From Thaumarchaeota archaeon casp-thauma4 (GTDB lineage: Archaea > Thermoproteota > Nitrososphaeria > Nitrososphaerales > Nitrosopumilaceae), in contig LFEZ01000023.1 in the NCBI GenBank assembly GCA_001510295.1, positions 1 through 48,452 of the forward strand: a DNA stretch of 48,452 bases. The letters are read 5' to 3'. Both the position numbers and the translations under genes were made by a program. Below, one piece after another: positions 15,464 to 22,713 of the stretch. Numbering within the stretch: position 1 is the first letter of the stretch; each line of letters opens with the position of its first letter. The notes beneath the pieces are model-generated. The model was not told the DNA's origin and did not search any database. It worked only from the letters and a program-made list of their open reading frames with translations.

Positions 15464-16609
15464 ATGAGTAAGATTTTGGGTATAATTGGCGGCGGGCAAC
15501 TAGGAATGATGTTAACAGAAGCCGCACAAAATTTGGAGGAAATATCTAAAGTCATAGTTTTAGATCCTACTGAGAATTGCCCCGCAGCAAAAGTTGGAGC
15601 TCAGCAAATTATTGCCGATTTTAAAGACGAAGATGCAATAAGAAAATTATCAGAACTATCCGACATAATAACATATGAAATTGAATCAGGCAATAGTGAT
15701 GTTTTGAAAAAATTAGAAGAACATACTGAAATCAATCCCTCTCCTGATACATTAAAAATTATTCAAGATAAGTTACTTCAAAAGCAATTTTTAAAAAAAA
15801 ATAACATTGCAGTTGCCGATTTTGAGAAAGTTGAAAATAAAGACGAAATAAATAAAGTGATAGATAAAATGGGCCTTCCACTATTACTGAAAACTAGAAG
15901 AGATGCATATGACGGAAGAGGGAATTATAAAATTAATTCAAGATCAGATGTAGATGACGCATTAGATTTGTTTAAAGGTAAATCTTTGATGATTGAGAAA
16001 GTTGTAAAATTTGAAAAAGAAGTTTCAGTAATAGCTGCAAGAAATACAAAAGGTAAAATTGCAACATACCCCGTAGTTGAAAATATCCATGAAAATAATA
16101 TATTGAGAATTACAATTGCCCCTGCACGAGTTTCAGAAAAAATAAAAAAACAAGCAAAAGAACTTGCAGAGAAAACCCTAGAGGCGTTACACGGGGCAGG
16201 TGTTTTTGGGATAGAGATGTTTGTTACAAAAGATGATGAGATTTTAATAAACGAAATTTCTCCGCGAGTTCATAATTCTGGTCATCATACACTACAATCA
16301 TGCAACACGTCCCAATTTGAACAACACCTTAGAGCAATTTTAGGAATGGATCTAGGAGATTCATCCATAAAATTTCCTACAATAATGTATAATATTTTAG
16401 GACCTAAAACATTTCAAGGCGAATATAATGTATTGATAAAAAAACAAGACAATGTTTATCTAAAAATGTACGGAAAATTGGAATCAAAACCTCAAAGAAA
16501 AATTGGTCATGTGAATATAGTAGACAAAGAAAATCTAGGAATCGATGAATTATTTAATCAAATGGAAGAACTAAAGAAAAATTTGATTATTGAACCAAAA
16601 CAAGCCTAA
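15464..16609 (+). CDS. purK: N5-carboxyaminoimidazole ribonucleotide synthase
   Basis: PurK is an ATP-grasp enzyme that carboxylates AIR to N5-CAIR with ATP and bicarbonate. The protein has 381 residues. The N-terminal domain opens with ILGIIGGGQLGMML, the central ATP-grasp part has LPLLLKTRRDAYDGRGNYKI, and the catalytic/metal region is GVFGIEMFVTKDDEILINEISPRVHNSGHHT. It is transcribed divergently from purE; ATTAGTATTA in the 49-base gap is at a suitable TATA distance for both genes. Confidence 0.96.
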   Translation: MSKILGIIGGGQLGMMLTEAAQNLEEISKVIVLDPTENCPAAKVGAQQIIADFKDEDAIRKLSELSDIITYEIESGNSDVLKKLEEHTEINPSPDTLKIIQDKLLQKQFLKKNNIAVADFEKVENKDEINKVIDKMGLPLLLKTRRDAYDGRGNYKINSRSDVDDALDLFKGKSLMIEKVVKFEKEVSVIAARNTKGKIATYPVVENIHENNILRITIAPARVSEKIKKQAKELAEKTLEALHGAGVFGIEMFVTKDDEILINEISPRVHNSGHHTLQSCNTSQFEQHLRAILGMDLGDSSIKFPTIMYNILGPKTFQGEYNVLIKKQDNVYLKMYGKLESKPQRKIGHVNIVDKENLGIDELFNQMEELKKNLIIEPKQA

Positions 16610-16665
16610 TACTAGTTCCAAAATTACCAAAATGGTTTATTAAATACTTGATTTCAAAAATCAAT

Positions 16666-17055
16666 ATGTTACTAAAAGTATCGGTAGTAATTACTGCAAT
16701 CGCTATCGCATTATTAGTAATTTATGGTGCAGATGTTGCAGTTGCAATGAGTAACCCAGATCATGAAGGATTCTTACCCTTAAATGACATGCAAAGAGGC
16801 ATGGGACTTGGTGGACCTGCATTAATTTTACCAATAATTGCATTCTTCATATCACTCAAAGAATCATCTAAAGGATTGGGAGGAATGATCATAATCACGG
16901 GCGTCTTAATTCTAATTGGAGGTGTAGCAATGGTTGGAAGTCCAGCACCTGAAGGTGTAGATAGGGACCCAATGTCATCAGTTGTAATGTTATTTGCACC
17001 AGGAATTTTCCAGATTGCATTAGGTGCAATAAAAATAAAAAAGTCATCAAATTAG
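16666..17055 (+). CDS. Four-span membrane protein of unknown function
   Basis: The function is unknown. The protein has about 129 residues with four likely membrane segments: VSVVITAIAIALLVIYGADV, GGPALILPIIAFFISL, GMIIITGVLILIGGVAMVG and VVMLFAPGIFQIALGAI. Loops carry PDHEGFLPLNDMQRGMG and PAPEGVDRDPMSS. A TTG at 16648 could add six residues, but ATG 16666 puts the first membrane segment at the N-terminus and is preferred. It precedes a small zinc protein and DedA on the same strand and may be co-transcribed. Confidence 0.7.
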   Translation: MLLKVSVVITAIAIALLVIYGADVAVAMSNPDHEGFLPLNDMQRGMGLGGPALILPIIAFFISLKESSKGLGGMIIITGVLILIGGVAMVGSPAPEGVDRDPMSSVVMLFAPGIFQIALGAIKIKKSSN

Positions 17056-17062
17056 ACATCAC

Positions 17063-17197
17063 ATGCCAAAATGTGAAAAATGTGGAGAAAATACTAGTAA
17101 AGGTTATGATTGCGAGCATACTAAATTTGAAGAGTATTGCAAAGAATGTTACACAGAATTACACTATTACATAACTGAGAAAAGAGATAATGAGTGA
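17063..17197 (+). CDS. Zinc-ribbon microprotein (44 aa)
   Basis: A 44-residue frame begins at ATG 17063, seven bases after the preceding stop, and ends at TGA 17195-17197, overlapping the DedA start by 8 bases. It has two Cys pairs, Cys4-x2-Cys7 (KCEKCGEN) and Cys26-x2-Cys29 (YCKECYTE), plus Cys17 and His19 between them. This is a good zinc-ribbon layout. Overlap with dedA implies translational coupling. The function is unknown. Confidence 0.75.
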   Translation: MPKCEKCGENTSKGYDCEHTKFEEYCKECYTELHYYITEKRDNE

Positions 17198-17720
17198 ACT
17201 ACAAGCATTAATCCAATGGATTGCAGATTTACTTTCAGAGTATTTGTACACAGGTGTATTCATTGCGGCATTAATTGAAACAATAATTCCTCCAATTCCT
17301 ACTATGGCGGTATTTCCAACTGCAGGATTTATTGCATCACAAAATGGTCTAAGCGTTGCAGAAGCAGTATTGCTAGGTATTGTCGGCGGATTAGGTGCAT
17401 CGATTGGGTCTACAGTCATCTATCTAATTGCTCTAAAATTGGGTAGAACCGCATTACTGAAATATCTAAACAAAGTTAAAATTTCTGAAAAAAAGTTAAA
17501 CAGGGTAGAAAAATGGTTTGAGAAATATGGGGATAAGGCAGTTCTATTTGGAAGAATGGTTCCCGTATTTAGAGAAATGGTTTCAGTTCCAGCAGGATTA
17601 TTGAAAATGAGCATCAAGAAGTTTTTGTTATACACAATACTTGGTTCATGCGGATGGGGGGTTACTATGGTCTTGGTAGGTTATTTCTTTGGAGTGACTG
17701 CTTTTGAAATGATCATATAG
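17190..17720 (+). CDS. DedA-family membrane protein (VTT domain)
   Basis: DedA/VTT proteins are membrane transporters or scramblases, with bacterial members moving undecaprenyl phosphate and phospholipids. The 176-residue protein has the family pattern: ALIETIIPPIPTMAVFPTAGFIA (re-entrant, Pro-rich), GGLGASIGSTVIYLIALKLGR, and the conserved RMVPVFREMVSVPAGLLKMS block, followed by a last helix GWGVTMVLVGYFFG. The archaeal substrate is unknown; a lipid carrier is the family-based guess. It overlaps the zinc-ribbon gene by 8 bases. Confidence 0.92.
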   Translation: MSELQALIQWIADLLSEYLYTGVFIAALIETIIPPIPTMAVFPTAGFIASQNGLSVAEAVLLGIVGGLGASIGSTVIYLIALKLGRTALLKYLNKVKISEKKLNRVEKWFEKYGDKAVLFGRMVPVFREMVSVPAGLLKMSIKKFLLYTILGSCGWGVTMVLVGYFFGVTAFEMII

Positions 17721-17731
17721 TTTAACATACC
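17721..17731 (+). promoter_or_regulatory. Promoter element TTTAACATACC, second copy
   Basis: These are the same 11 bases as at 7710-7720 and they again begin 40 bases before the ATG (17761). TTAAAAAATA follows as the TATA-like part, 20-29 bases before the ATG. The identical spacing suggests a core promoter with an extended upstream element for a leaderless transcript. Confidence 0.45.
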
Positions 17732-17760
17732 TTAAAAAATAGAAATAATTAGTAAGTAAC

Positions 17761-18447
17761 ATGAAAGCAATAATTTTAGCAGGAGGTAGAGGAAAAAGAT
17801 TACGTCCAATTACAGATAAGATTCCAAAAACATTAATCCCAATTAACAATAAACCGTTAATAGAACGCACCATAAAATATCTAAAAAAATATGGAATAAC
17901 AGAGATTATCATCTCTAGTGGATACAAATCAAATCTAATAGAAAAATTTCTTAAATCGAAAAAAAAATTCGGATGTGAAATAATTTTTTCAATTGAAAAG
18001 ACACCACTAGGTACGGGAGGTGCAATTAAAAAAGCATTAAAACATGTAAATGAAGAATCATTTTTAGTACTAAACGGAGATATTGTTACAAATATTGATC
18101 TGAAAAAAATTCTAAAAAAACCAAATACTATTGCTGCAAATGAATTAAAAACAAAATTTGGCACAATGAATATTAAAAATAATAAAATTTTAAAATTTAA
18201 TGAAAAAAAGAATCTTACAAATATTTGGATGAATTCAGGCATATACCATCTTTCAAAAGACATCGATAGATTAATCCCAAAAAAAGGAAGTTTGGAAGGG
18301 CTAGTTTTCCCAAAAATGGTACGAAATAAAACTCTAGAAACCGTGAAATTCAAAAACATACTATGGTTTTCAATAGATTCTCACAAGGATATTGAAGAAT
18401 GTTCAAAAGAAATAAAATCAAAAAAATATTCTAAATATTTCAAATGA
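17761..18447 (+). CDS. NDP-sugar nucleotidyltransferase family protein
   Basis: This is a Rossmann-like nucleotidyltransferase: N-terminal KAIILAGGRGKRLRPITDKIPKTLIPINNKPLIER is the classical NTP-binding signature, GTGGAIKKAL follows, and LVLNGDIVT holds the metal-binding Asp. The 228-residue length is that of a minimal catalytic domain without a left-handed helix acyltransferase tail. Such enzymes activate sugar-1-phosphates (mannose, glucose) for glycans; the sugar is not predictable. It heads a four-gene operon with 4-, 8- and 4-base overlaps and has its own promoter element. Confidence 0.93.
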   Translation: MKAIILAGGRGKRLRPITDKIPKTLIPINNKPLIERTIKYLKKYGITEIIISSGYKSNLIEKFLKSKKKFGCEIIFSIEKTPLGTGGAIKKALKHVNEESFLVLNGDIVTNIDLKKILKKPNTIAANELKTKFGTMNIKNNKILKFNEKKNLTNIWMNSGIYHLSKDIDRLIPKKGSLEGLVFPKMVRNKTLETVKFKNILWFSIDSHKDIEECSKEIKSKKYSKYFK

Positions 18448-19421
18448 GAAGATTATCTTATAGTCTAGGGTCTTTGCTTTCAATTGAAGATGTTATAGAA
18501 TGTTCTCAGAAATTAAATAAAATTAAACCAGAAGTCATGTGGATTCCAGAAACGTGGGGTATGGAAAATTTTTCCATATTGGGGCTTGCATCTAAGGAAA
18601 ACACATTTTCAAAAATCGGATCATCAATTATTAATATCTATTCCAGGAGCCCAAGCTTAATTGCCATGGGCGCATCTACTGTAGATACAATTTCTAATGG
18701 AAGATTAATACTGGGATTGGGTACAAGTAGCATACCAATTGTGGAAGATTTTCATGGAACTTCTTTTGAATCACCTATGCAACGAATGAAAGAATATGTG
18801 GACATCATACGCATGGCATTGAGTGGTGAAAAAATCAATTATTCTGGAAAAATTTTTTCGTTGAAAGATTTTTCGTTGTTGACAAAACCAATAAGAAAAG
18901 AAATTCCAATTTATCTTGCAGCTGTTAATCAAAAAATGGTTCAAATGACATGGGATATTGCAGATGGTGTAATATTTTATTTAAGACCAAAAAATGAGAT
19001 GAAAAACATGATCCCTATAATGCAAAAAAAGAAAAAGATCGATACTACATTACAGATAATCACATGTATTCATAATGATGAGGAGAAAGCTAGAACCCGC
19101 GCAAAGAAAACTCTTAGTTTTTACATTGCAGTAGGAAAAATTTATCGGGAATTTTTACAATCAACAGGATATTCTGAAGAAATTCAAATCATTTTTGATG
19201 AATATCAAAAAGGAGGATTAAACGGTTTAGAGAAATTCATACCAGATAAAATGTTAGATGATTTATGTATTGCCGGTACACCAGATGACGCACTAAAAAA
19301 ATTAAATGAATTTCGAGATGTAGGTATAGACTTACCTATTATTCAATTCAATCCAATAGATAACGTAAAAGAATCATTTGAATTATTAACAAAAACATTT
19401 TCAGGAAAGTCAAATGAGTAG
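18444..19421 (+). CDS. Luciferase-like (LLM) class, probably F420-dependent oxidoreductase
   Basis: The 325-residue TIM-barrel protein matches the bacterial-luciferase-like family: PEVMWIPETWGMENF at the start, LIAMGASTVDTISNGRLILGLG (family signature), and a C-terminal DDLCIAGTPDDALKKLNEFRDVGID. In archaea these proteins mostly use coenzyme F420, as in methylenetetrahydromethanopterin reductase-like enzymes; cofactor and substrate are inferred. It overlaps the nucleotidyltransferase by 4 bases and the thiolase by 8 bases. Confidence 0.9.
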   Translation: MRRLSYSLGSLLSIEDVIECSQKLNKIKPEVMWIPETWGMENFSILGLASKENTFSKIGSSIINIYSRSPSLIAMGASTVDTISNGRLILGLGTSSIPIVEDFHGTSFESPMQRMKEYVDIIRMALSGEKINYSGKIFSLKDFSLLTKPIRKEIPIYLAAVNQKMVQMTWDIADGVIFYLRPKNEMKNMIPIMQKKKKIDTTLQIITCIHNDEEKARTRAKKTLSFYIAVGKIYREFLQSTGYSEEIQIIFDEYQKGGLNGLEKFIPDKMLDDLCIAGTPDDALKKLNEFRDVGIDLPIIQFNPIDNVKESFELLTKTFSGKSNE

Positions 19422-20520
19422 GGTAGCAATAGTCGGTACAGGTCAAACAAAATTTTCAAAAGAAGATGACGATGTTGAAAAATTACTTTTTGAATCAGCA
19501 AATCGATGTATTCAATCAACAAATAATTGTGATTCAAAAGATATCGAAGGAGTTCTTGTATCTACAAACAATAATTCAAAATATCTTGGCGCAATTTTAT
19601 CCGAAACAATGGGAATACAACCTAAAATTTCACATTCAATTGAACATCTCTGTAGTTCTGGAACAAACGCTATCATCTCTGCATACGCCTACATTTCCTC
19701 AGGATTATCAGATATGATACTAGTTTCAGGTGCAGAATCTGCAACTAATCCAGGTCAAGTTTTAGAATGGGATAAATCTCGAGGAACCCTCGATCATCCA
19801 ATCTATTGGGGATCATTGCTTACCAAATCTCACAAAAGAAAATTTCAAACAACTGAAGAAGAATTGGCCATAGTATCGGCTAAAAATCACAAACAAGCAA
19901 TGGATAATCCATTTGCATATAGTAATGAACCTAGAACGATATCAGAAGTAATGAATTCTAAGCAAATTACAGATGACCTTAGAATTTTAGATTGTTCACG
20001 TTCATGTTCCGGAAGTTCATCAATTTTATTGGCATCTGAAGAAAAAGCTAAAACATTTTCTGACCAACCAATCTGGATAGCAGGAATTGGACAAAAAACT
20101 ACCTCTGCAAGCTTTACAAAGAATATTCTTGAAGAAATTGAGAGTACAAGAATAGCTGCAGATTCAGCATATAAAATGGCAAAAATTGAATCAAAAAATA
20201 TCCACGTAGCCGAAGTACACGATGCGTTTTCGGTTTGCGAATTAATGGCTATATCAGAATTAGGAATAACATCAAATGAAAAAAGTGGAGAATTTGTTAG
20301 AAATTTATTCAATACTGAAAATAGAATGATAAATCCCAGAGGAGGGTTGATTGGTGCAGGACATCCATTAGGGGCAACAGGCATATCCCAAACAATAGAG
20401 ATCACAAATCAGCTTCAAGGTAAATCAGATAAGCGTCAAATCACCAATGCTAAAACAGGCCTAATACACAACATGTCGGCAGCAGGAACATCAAGTTCGA
20501 TCATGGTATTACAAAATTGA
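19414..20520 (+). CDS. Thiolase-superfamily acyl-CoA acyltransferase
   Basis: This is a thiolase of the archaeal/SCP-x-like type that acts with a DUF35 partner. The 368-residue protein has acylated Cys80 in EHLCSSGTNAIISAYAYI, a His in VAEVHDAFSVCE, and the GHPLGATG motif in GGLIGAGHPLGATGISQ. The C-terminal catalytic Cys of biosynthetic thiolases is not evident (HNMSAAGTSSSIMVLQN), so the activity may differ from acetoacetyl-CoA formation. The next gene encodes its usual zinc/OB-fold partner, overlapping by 4 bases. Confidence 0.9.
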   Translation: MSRVAIVGTGQTKFSKEDDDVEKLLFESANRCIQSTNNCDSKDIEGVLVSTNNNSKYLGAILSETMGIQPKISHSIEHLCSSGTNAIISAYAYISSGLSDMILVSGAESATNPGQVLEWDKSRGTLDHPIYWGSLLTKSHKRKFQTTEEELAIVSAKNHKQAMDNPFAYSNEPRTISEVMNSKQITDDLRILDCSRSCSGSSSILLASEEKAKTFSDQPIWIAGIGQKTTSASFTKNILEEIESTRIAADSAYKMAKIESKNIHVAEVHDAFSVCELMAISELGITSNEKSGEFVRNLFNTENRMINPRGGLIGAGHPLGATGISQTIEITNQLQGKSDKRQITNAKTGLIHNMSAAGTSSSIMVLQN

Positions 20521-20840
20521 CATTTTTTGAAGAACAGTTAGAACAGGGAATTTTTCAAATATGTTATTGTGGAAATTGTAATGATACAATATGGCCTCCT
20601 AACGAAATTTGTCACACATGTAATAACAAAACAAATTGGAAAAAATCTGCAAATTTTGGGAAAATATTGGAATTTTCAAAAAAAGAATCATTGTATTTTG
20701 GTTTAATAGAAATTGATGAAGGTATACGGGTTTTGGGCGAAATAACGTCTAAATCAATACCAGAAGTAGGTCAATCTGTTAGAATGAGTGTATCGTTTGA
20801 CTCTAAACCTCATTATTCATTTATTGTTGAAAACAATTAG
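20517..20840 (+). CDS. DUF35 zinc-ribbon/OB-fold protein, thiolase partner
   Basis: DUF35 proteins have an N-terminal rubredoxin-like zinc ribbon and a C-terminal OB fold, and bind thiolases or HMG-CoA synthases as CoA-channelling partners. The 107-residue protein has zinc Cys in ICYCGNCNDTIWPPNEICHTCNNK (Cys-x-Cys-x2-Cys and Cys-x2-Cys) and an OB-like end with LIEIDEGIRVLGEI. The start is TTG 20517, within the thiolase stop codon region (4-base overlap). It ends the four-gene operon. Confidence 0.9.
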   Translation: MTFFEEQLEQGIFQICYCGNCNDTIWPPNEICHTCNNKTNWKKSANFGKILEFSKKESLYFGLIEIDEGIRVLGEITSKSIPEVGQSVRMSVSFDSKPHYSFIVENN

Positions 20841-20897
20841 CAATAGGTCATTACAGAATAACCCGTATTACTATATTCAATAAAATAAAAATGGTGT

Positions 20898-21464
20898 ATG
20901 AGATCTGAGTTAAAAATTGAAAATAAAGTAAAAGTACTTAATTTTAAAAAAATTGCACAGACAAGAAGACAGAGAGGGTATAATTGGGAAGACACACTAG
21001 TAAAACGATTCAATAAACTGGAAAACTGGAAAGCATTTAGGCTAGGATCTCCTAGTGTTGCATTACCCGATATTTTATGCGTCAATAATGAAAATAGTGT
21101 TTTATTCACAATTGAAGCAAAATCTGGGACCGGCACTACACTAACAGTTCCATTTGACCAAATAACACGATGTCTAAACTGGACAAATAATTTTACAGTG
21201 TATAATACAAGAAAAGTTATTCTTGCATTCAAATTTTTATCAAAAAAAAGAATTGGAGTTGGACAGTATGAGAAAAGAGAATTGCGGGAATTTTACAAGG
21301 TATGGGATGAAAAAAAGAATCCCGTGGACATAGTATGCAAGTATGATGGTGCAACATATGCCCTAATCGAGGGTGAAAAGAGAAAAATGAGTTTAGAAGA
21401 TTATGATATGCCATTTAGTTCCAAACATCGAAAAACAGTCTCCGATACAATTAGCACTATGTAA
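20898..21464 (+). CDS. Hjc-like Holliday-junction resolvase (PD-(D/E)xK nuclease)
   Basis: The 188-residue protein has an archaeal Hjc-type nuclease core: RRQRGYNWEDTLVKRF (Glu31), FRLGSPSVALPDILCV (Asp58), and FTIEAKSGTGTTLTVPFDQITRC (Glu73 and Lys75). This is the expected E...D...ExK active site with the following Gln. The last 80 residues extend past the core and have a second basic alpha/beta stretch ending SSKHRKTVSDTISTM, longer than typical Hjc (about 130-140). The role in recombination and repair is inferred. Confidence 0.85.
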   Translation: MRSELKIENKVKVLNFKKIAQTRRQRGYNWEDTLVKRFNKLENWKAFRLGSPSVALPDILCVNNENSVLFTIEAKSGTGTTLTVPFDQITRCLNWTNNFTVYNTRKVILAFKFLSKKRIGVGQYEKRELREFYKVWDEKKNPVDIVCKYDGATYALIEGEKRKMSLEDYDMPFSSKHRKTVSDTISTM

Positions 21465-21510
21465 AGAAAAAGTTGTCTTTATTTATTAATGACAAATTAT
21501 TCAAAAGTGT

Positions 21511-21870
21511 ATGAGTTTCTCAGATTTCATTGATGAACGTATGCTAATTAGTAAAAATGTTCTAGGTGACAAAGAAATGAAGATCAAAGTTATCGAGGTA
21601 TCAGATGAAACGACACCCTTACAGTGGAAGTTTGGAGATAGGGTAAAGGTAACTAAAGTTATAATAACAATCAAACATCTCAAAACACAAAAAATTGAAG
21701 AAGGTGAGTTAGACATAGAGGCGGCTGAGAAGAAATTGGTAAAAGACAGGCATTATACATCAACCAACAGATGGGTTCCTACAAAAGAAATCAAGAATGG
21801 TTATGTGGTAAATTCAAGACATACAACACTAATCAGTGACGCACATGCACTTGACATGATAGTGTTCTAA
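21511..21870 (+). CDS. Conserved hypothetical protein (119 aa)
   Basis: The function is unknown. The 119-residue protein is a mixed alpha/beta polypeptide with charged residues (MLISKNVLGDKEMKIKVIEV, FGDRVKVTKVIITIKHLKTQ) and a possible Asp/Glu-rich helix (EEGELDIEAAEKKLVKDRHYTS). No membrane segment is seen. It lies 46 bases after the Hjc-like gene on the same strand and may be in the same transcript. Confidence 0.6.
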   Translation: MSFSDFIDERMLISKNVLGDKEMKIKVIEVSDETTPLQWKFGDRVKVTKVIITIKHLKTQKIEEGELDIEAAEKKLVKDRHYTSTNRWVPTKEIKNGYVVNSRHTTLISDAHALDMIVF

Positions 21871-21910
21871 TCGTCAGAAACTTTAAGAACCTACTTTTTG
21901 AACAAATTTT

Positions 21911-22222
21911 ATGATTACAAAAAATATTTCAGTAGATGGGGCAGATTACAAAATAACGTTAACTGATCAAGTATTGAATCAAGTTGATAACCTAAAGGCT
22001 TTGTATGCAACAGCTGCAGAAGATCCGGAAAGTTTTGAACAAGTAAGTTCAGAAATATCGGCTACAATTAACAATATTGCAGAATCTGTATCTCCAGAGA
22101 TTTCAGATGGGCATTTAGATGGGCTCATACAAGAAGTTTTCAAAGCCGTTGAAGATAAGAAATCTGAAGTTGATAAACAACTAAAAGATAAAGATGCAAA
22201 AATTTCAAAAAAGAAGAAATAA
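21911..22222 (+). CDS. Small acidic helical hypothetical protein (103 aa)
   Basis: The function is unknown. The 103-residue acidic protein has a beta start (KNISVDGADYKITLTDQVLN) and then long helices (EQVSSEISATINNIAESVSPEIS, VFKAVEDKKSEVDKQLKDKDAKISKKKK) with a Lys-rich tail. It has no cysteine and no membrane segment. It abuts the converging gene with no overlap (22222/22223). Confidence 0.6.
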   Translation: MITKNISVDGADYKITLTDQVLNQVDNLKALYATAAEDPESFEQVSSEISATINNIAESVSPEISDGHLDGLIQEVFKAVEDKKSEVDKQLKDKDAKISKKKK

Positions 22223-22600
22223 TTATTTCAAATCTTTTGCAATATCATATAGTCTAAAAATCATTTTATCATCTTGAAGTGAGTTTATAATGGAATTTCT
22301 AATATGTTTCACTCGTAATGGATCTTCAGAGTAAACTTCTTTAAGTTTTTCAAGTTCCTCCACAAAATAATAATTTTCAAAATAATTTTGTATTTTTTTC
22401 TGCAACTTTGAAAATTCGATATTTTTATCGGAAAATTCTTCTGATTTTCTAACTAAAACTCGCAATAATCCATTGATCTTATTTAATTCCATATCTAATA
22501 CAAAAAAATCATCTTTAGAATCGCCTAGATTTTTAATTATATCGTAACTGTTTAAAATTTTCTTCATTAAATCATGAAAGTATTCATCAACGACAACCAT
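22223..22600 (-). CDS. Helical hypothetical protein (125 aa)
   Basis: The function is unknown. The protein is nearly all helical, 125 residues, with hydrophobic spacing like a four-helix bundle (YFHDLMKKILNSYDIIKNLGD, LNKINGLLRVLVRKSEEFSDK, KLQKKIQNYFENYYFVEELEKLKEVY). The start at 22600 is ATG. It diverges from the threonine synthase gene across 113 bases. Confidence 0.55.
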   Translation of the reverse strand: MVVVDEYFHDLMKKILNSYDIIKNLGDSKDDFFVLDMELNKINGLLRVLVRKSEEFSDKNIEFSKLQKKIQNYFENYYFVEELEKLKEVYSEDPLRVKHIRNSIINSLQDDKMIFRLYDIAKDLK

Positions 22601-22713
22601 ACTGTAACCATGTAAAAATTAGTTGTAAATCTTTACGTGGTGAATATTATGAAAATATGAGGTGAAAATTATCAATCCAGCCTTTAAATTAGTAGCAAAA
22701 TGGTGTTAGAATC

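Noticed and set aside
17646-18359. A 237-residue open frame on the minus strand, opposite the nucleotidyltransferase gene
   Set aside because: It is Phe/Ile-rich with the composition of an antisense AT-rich shadow, and the plus-strand frame is a clear NDP-sugar nucleotidyltransferase.
19887-20405. A 172-residue minus-strand frame inside the thiolase gene
   Set aside because: The plus-strand thiolase has full motifs; the antisense frame is a shadow.
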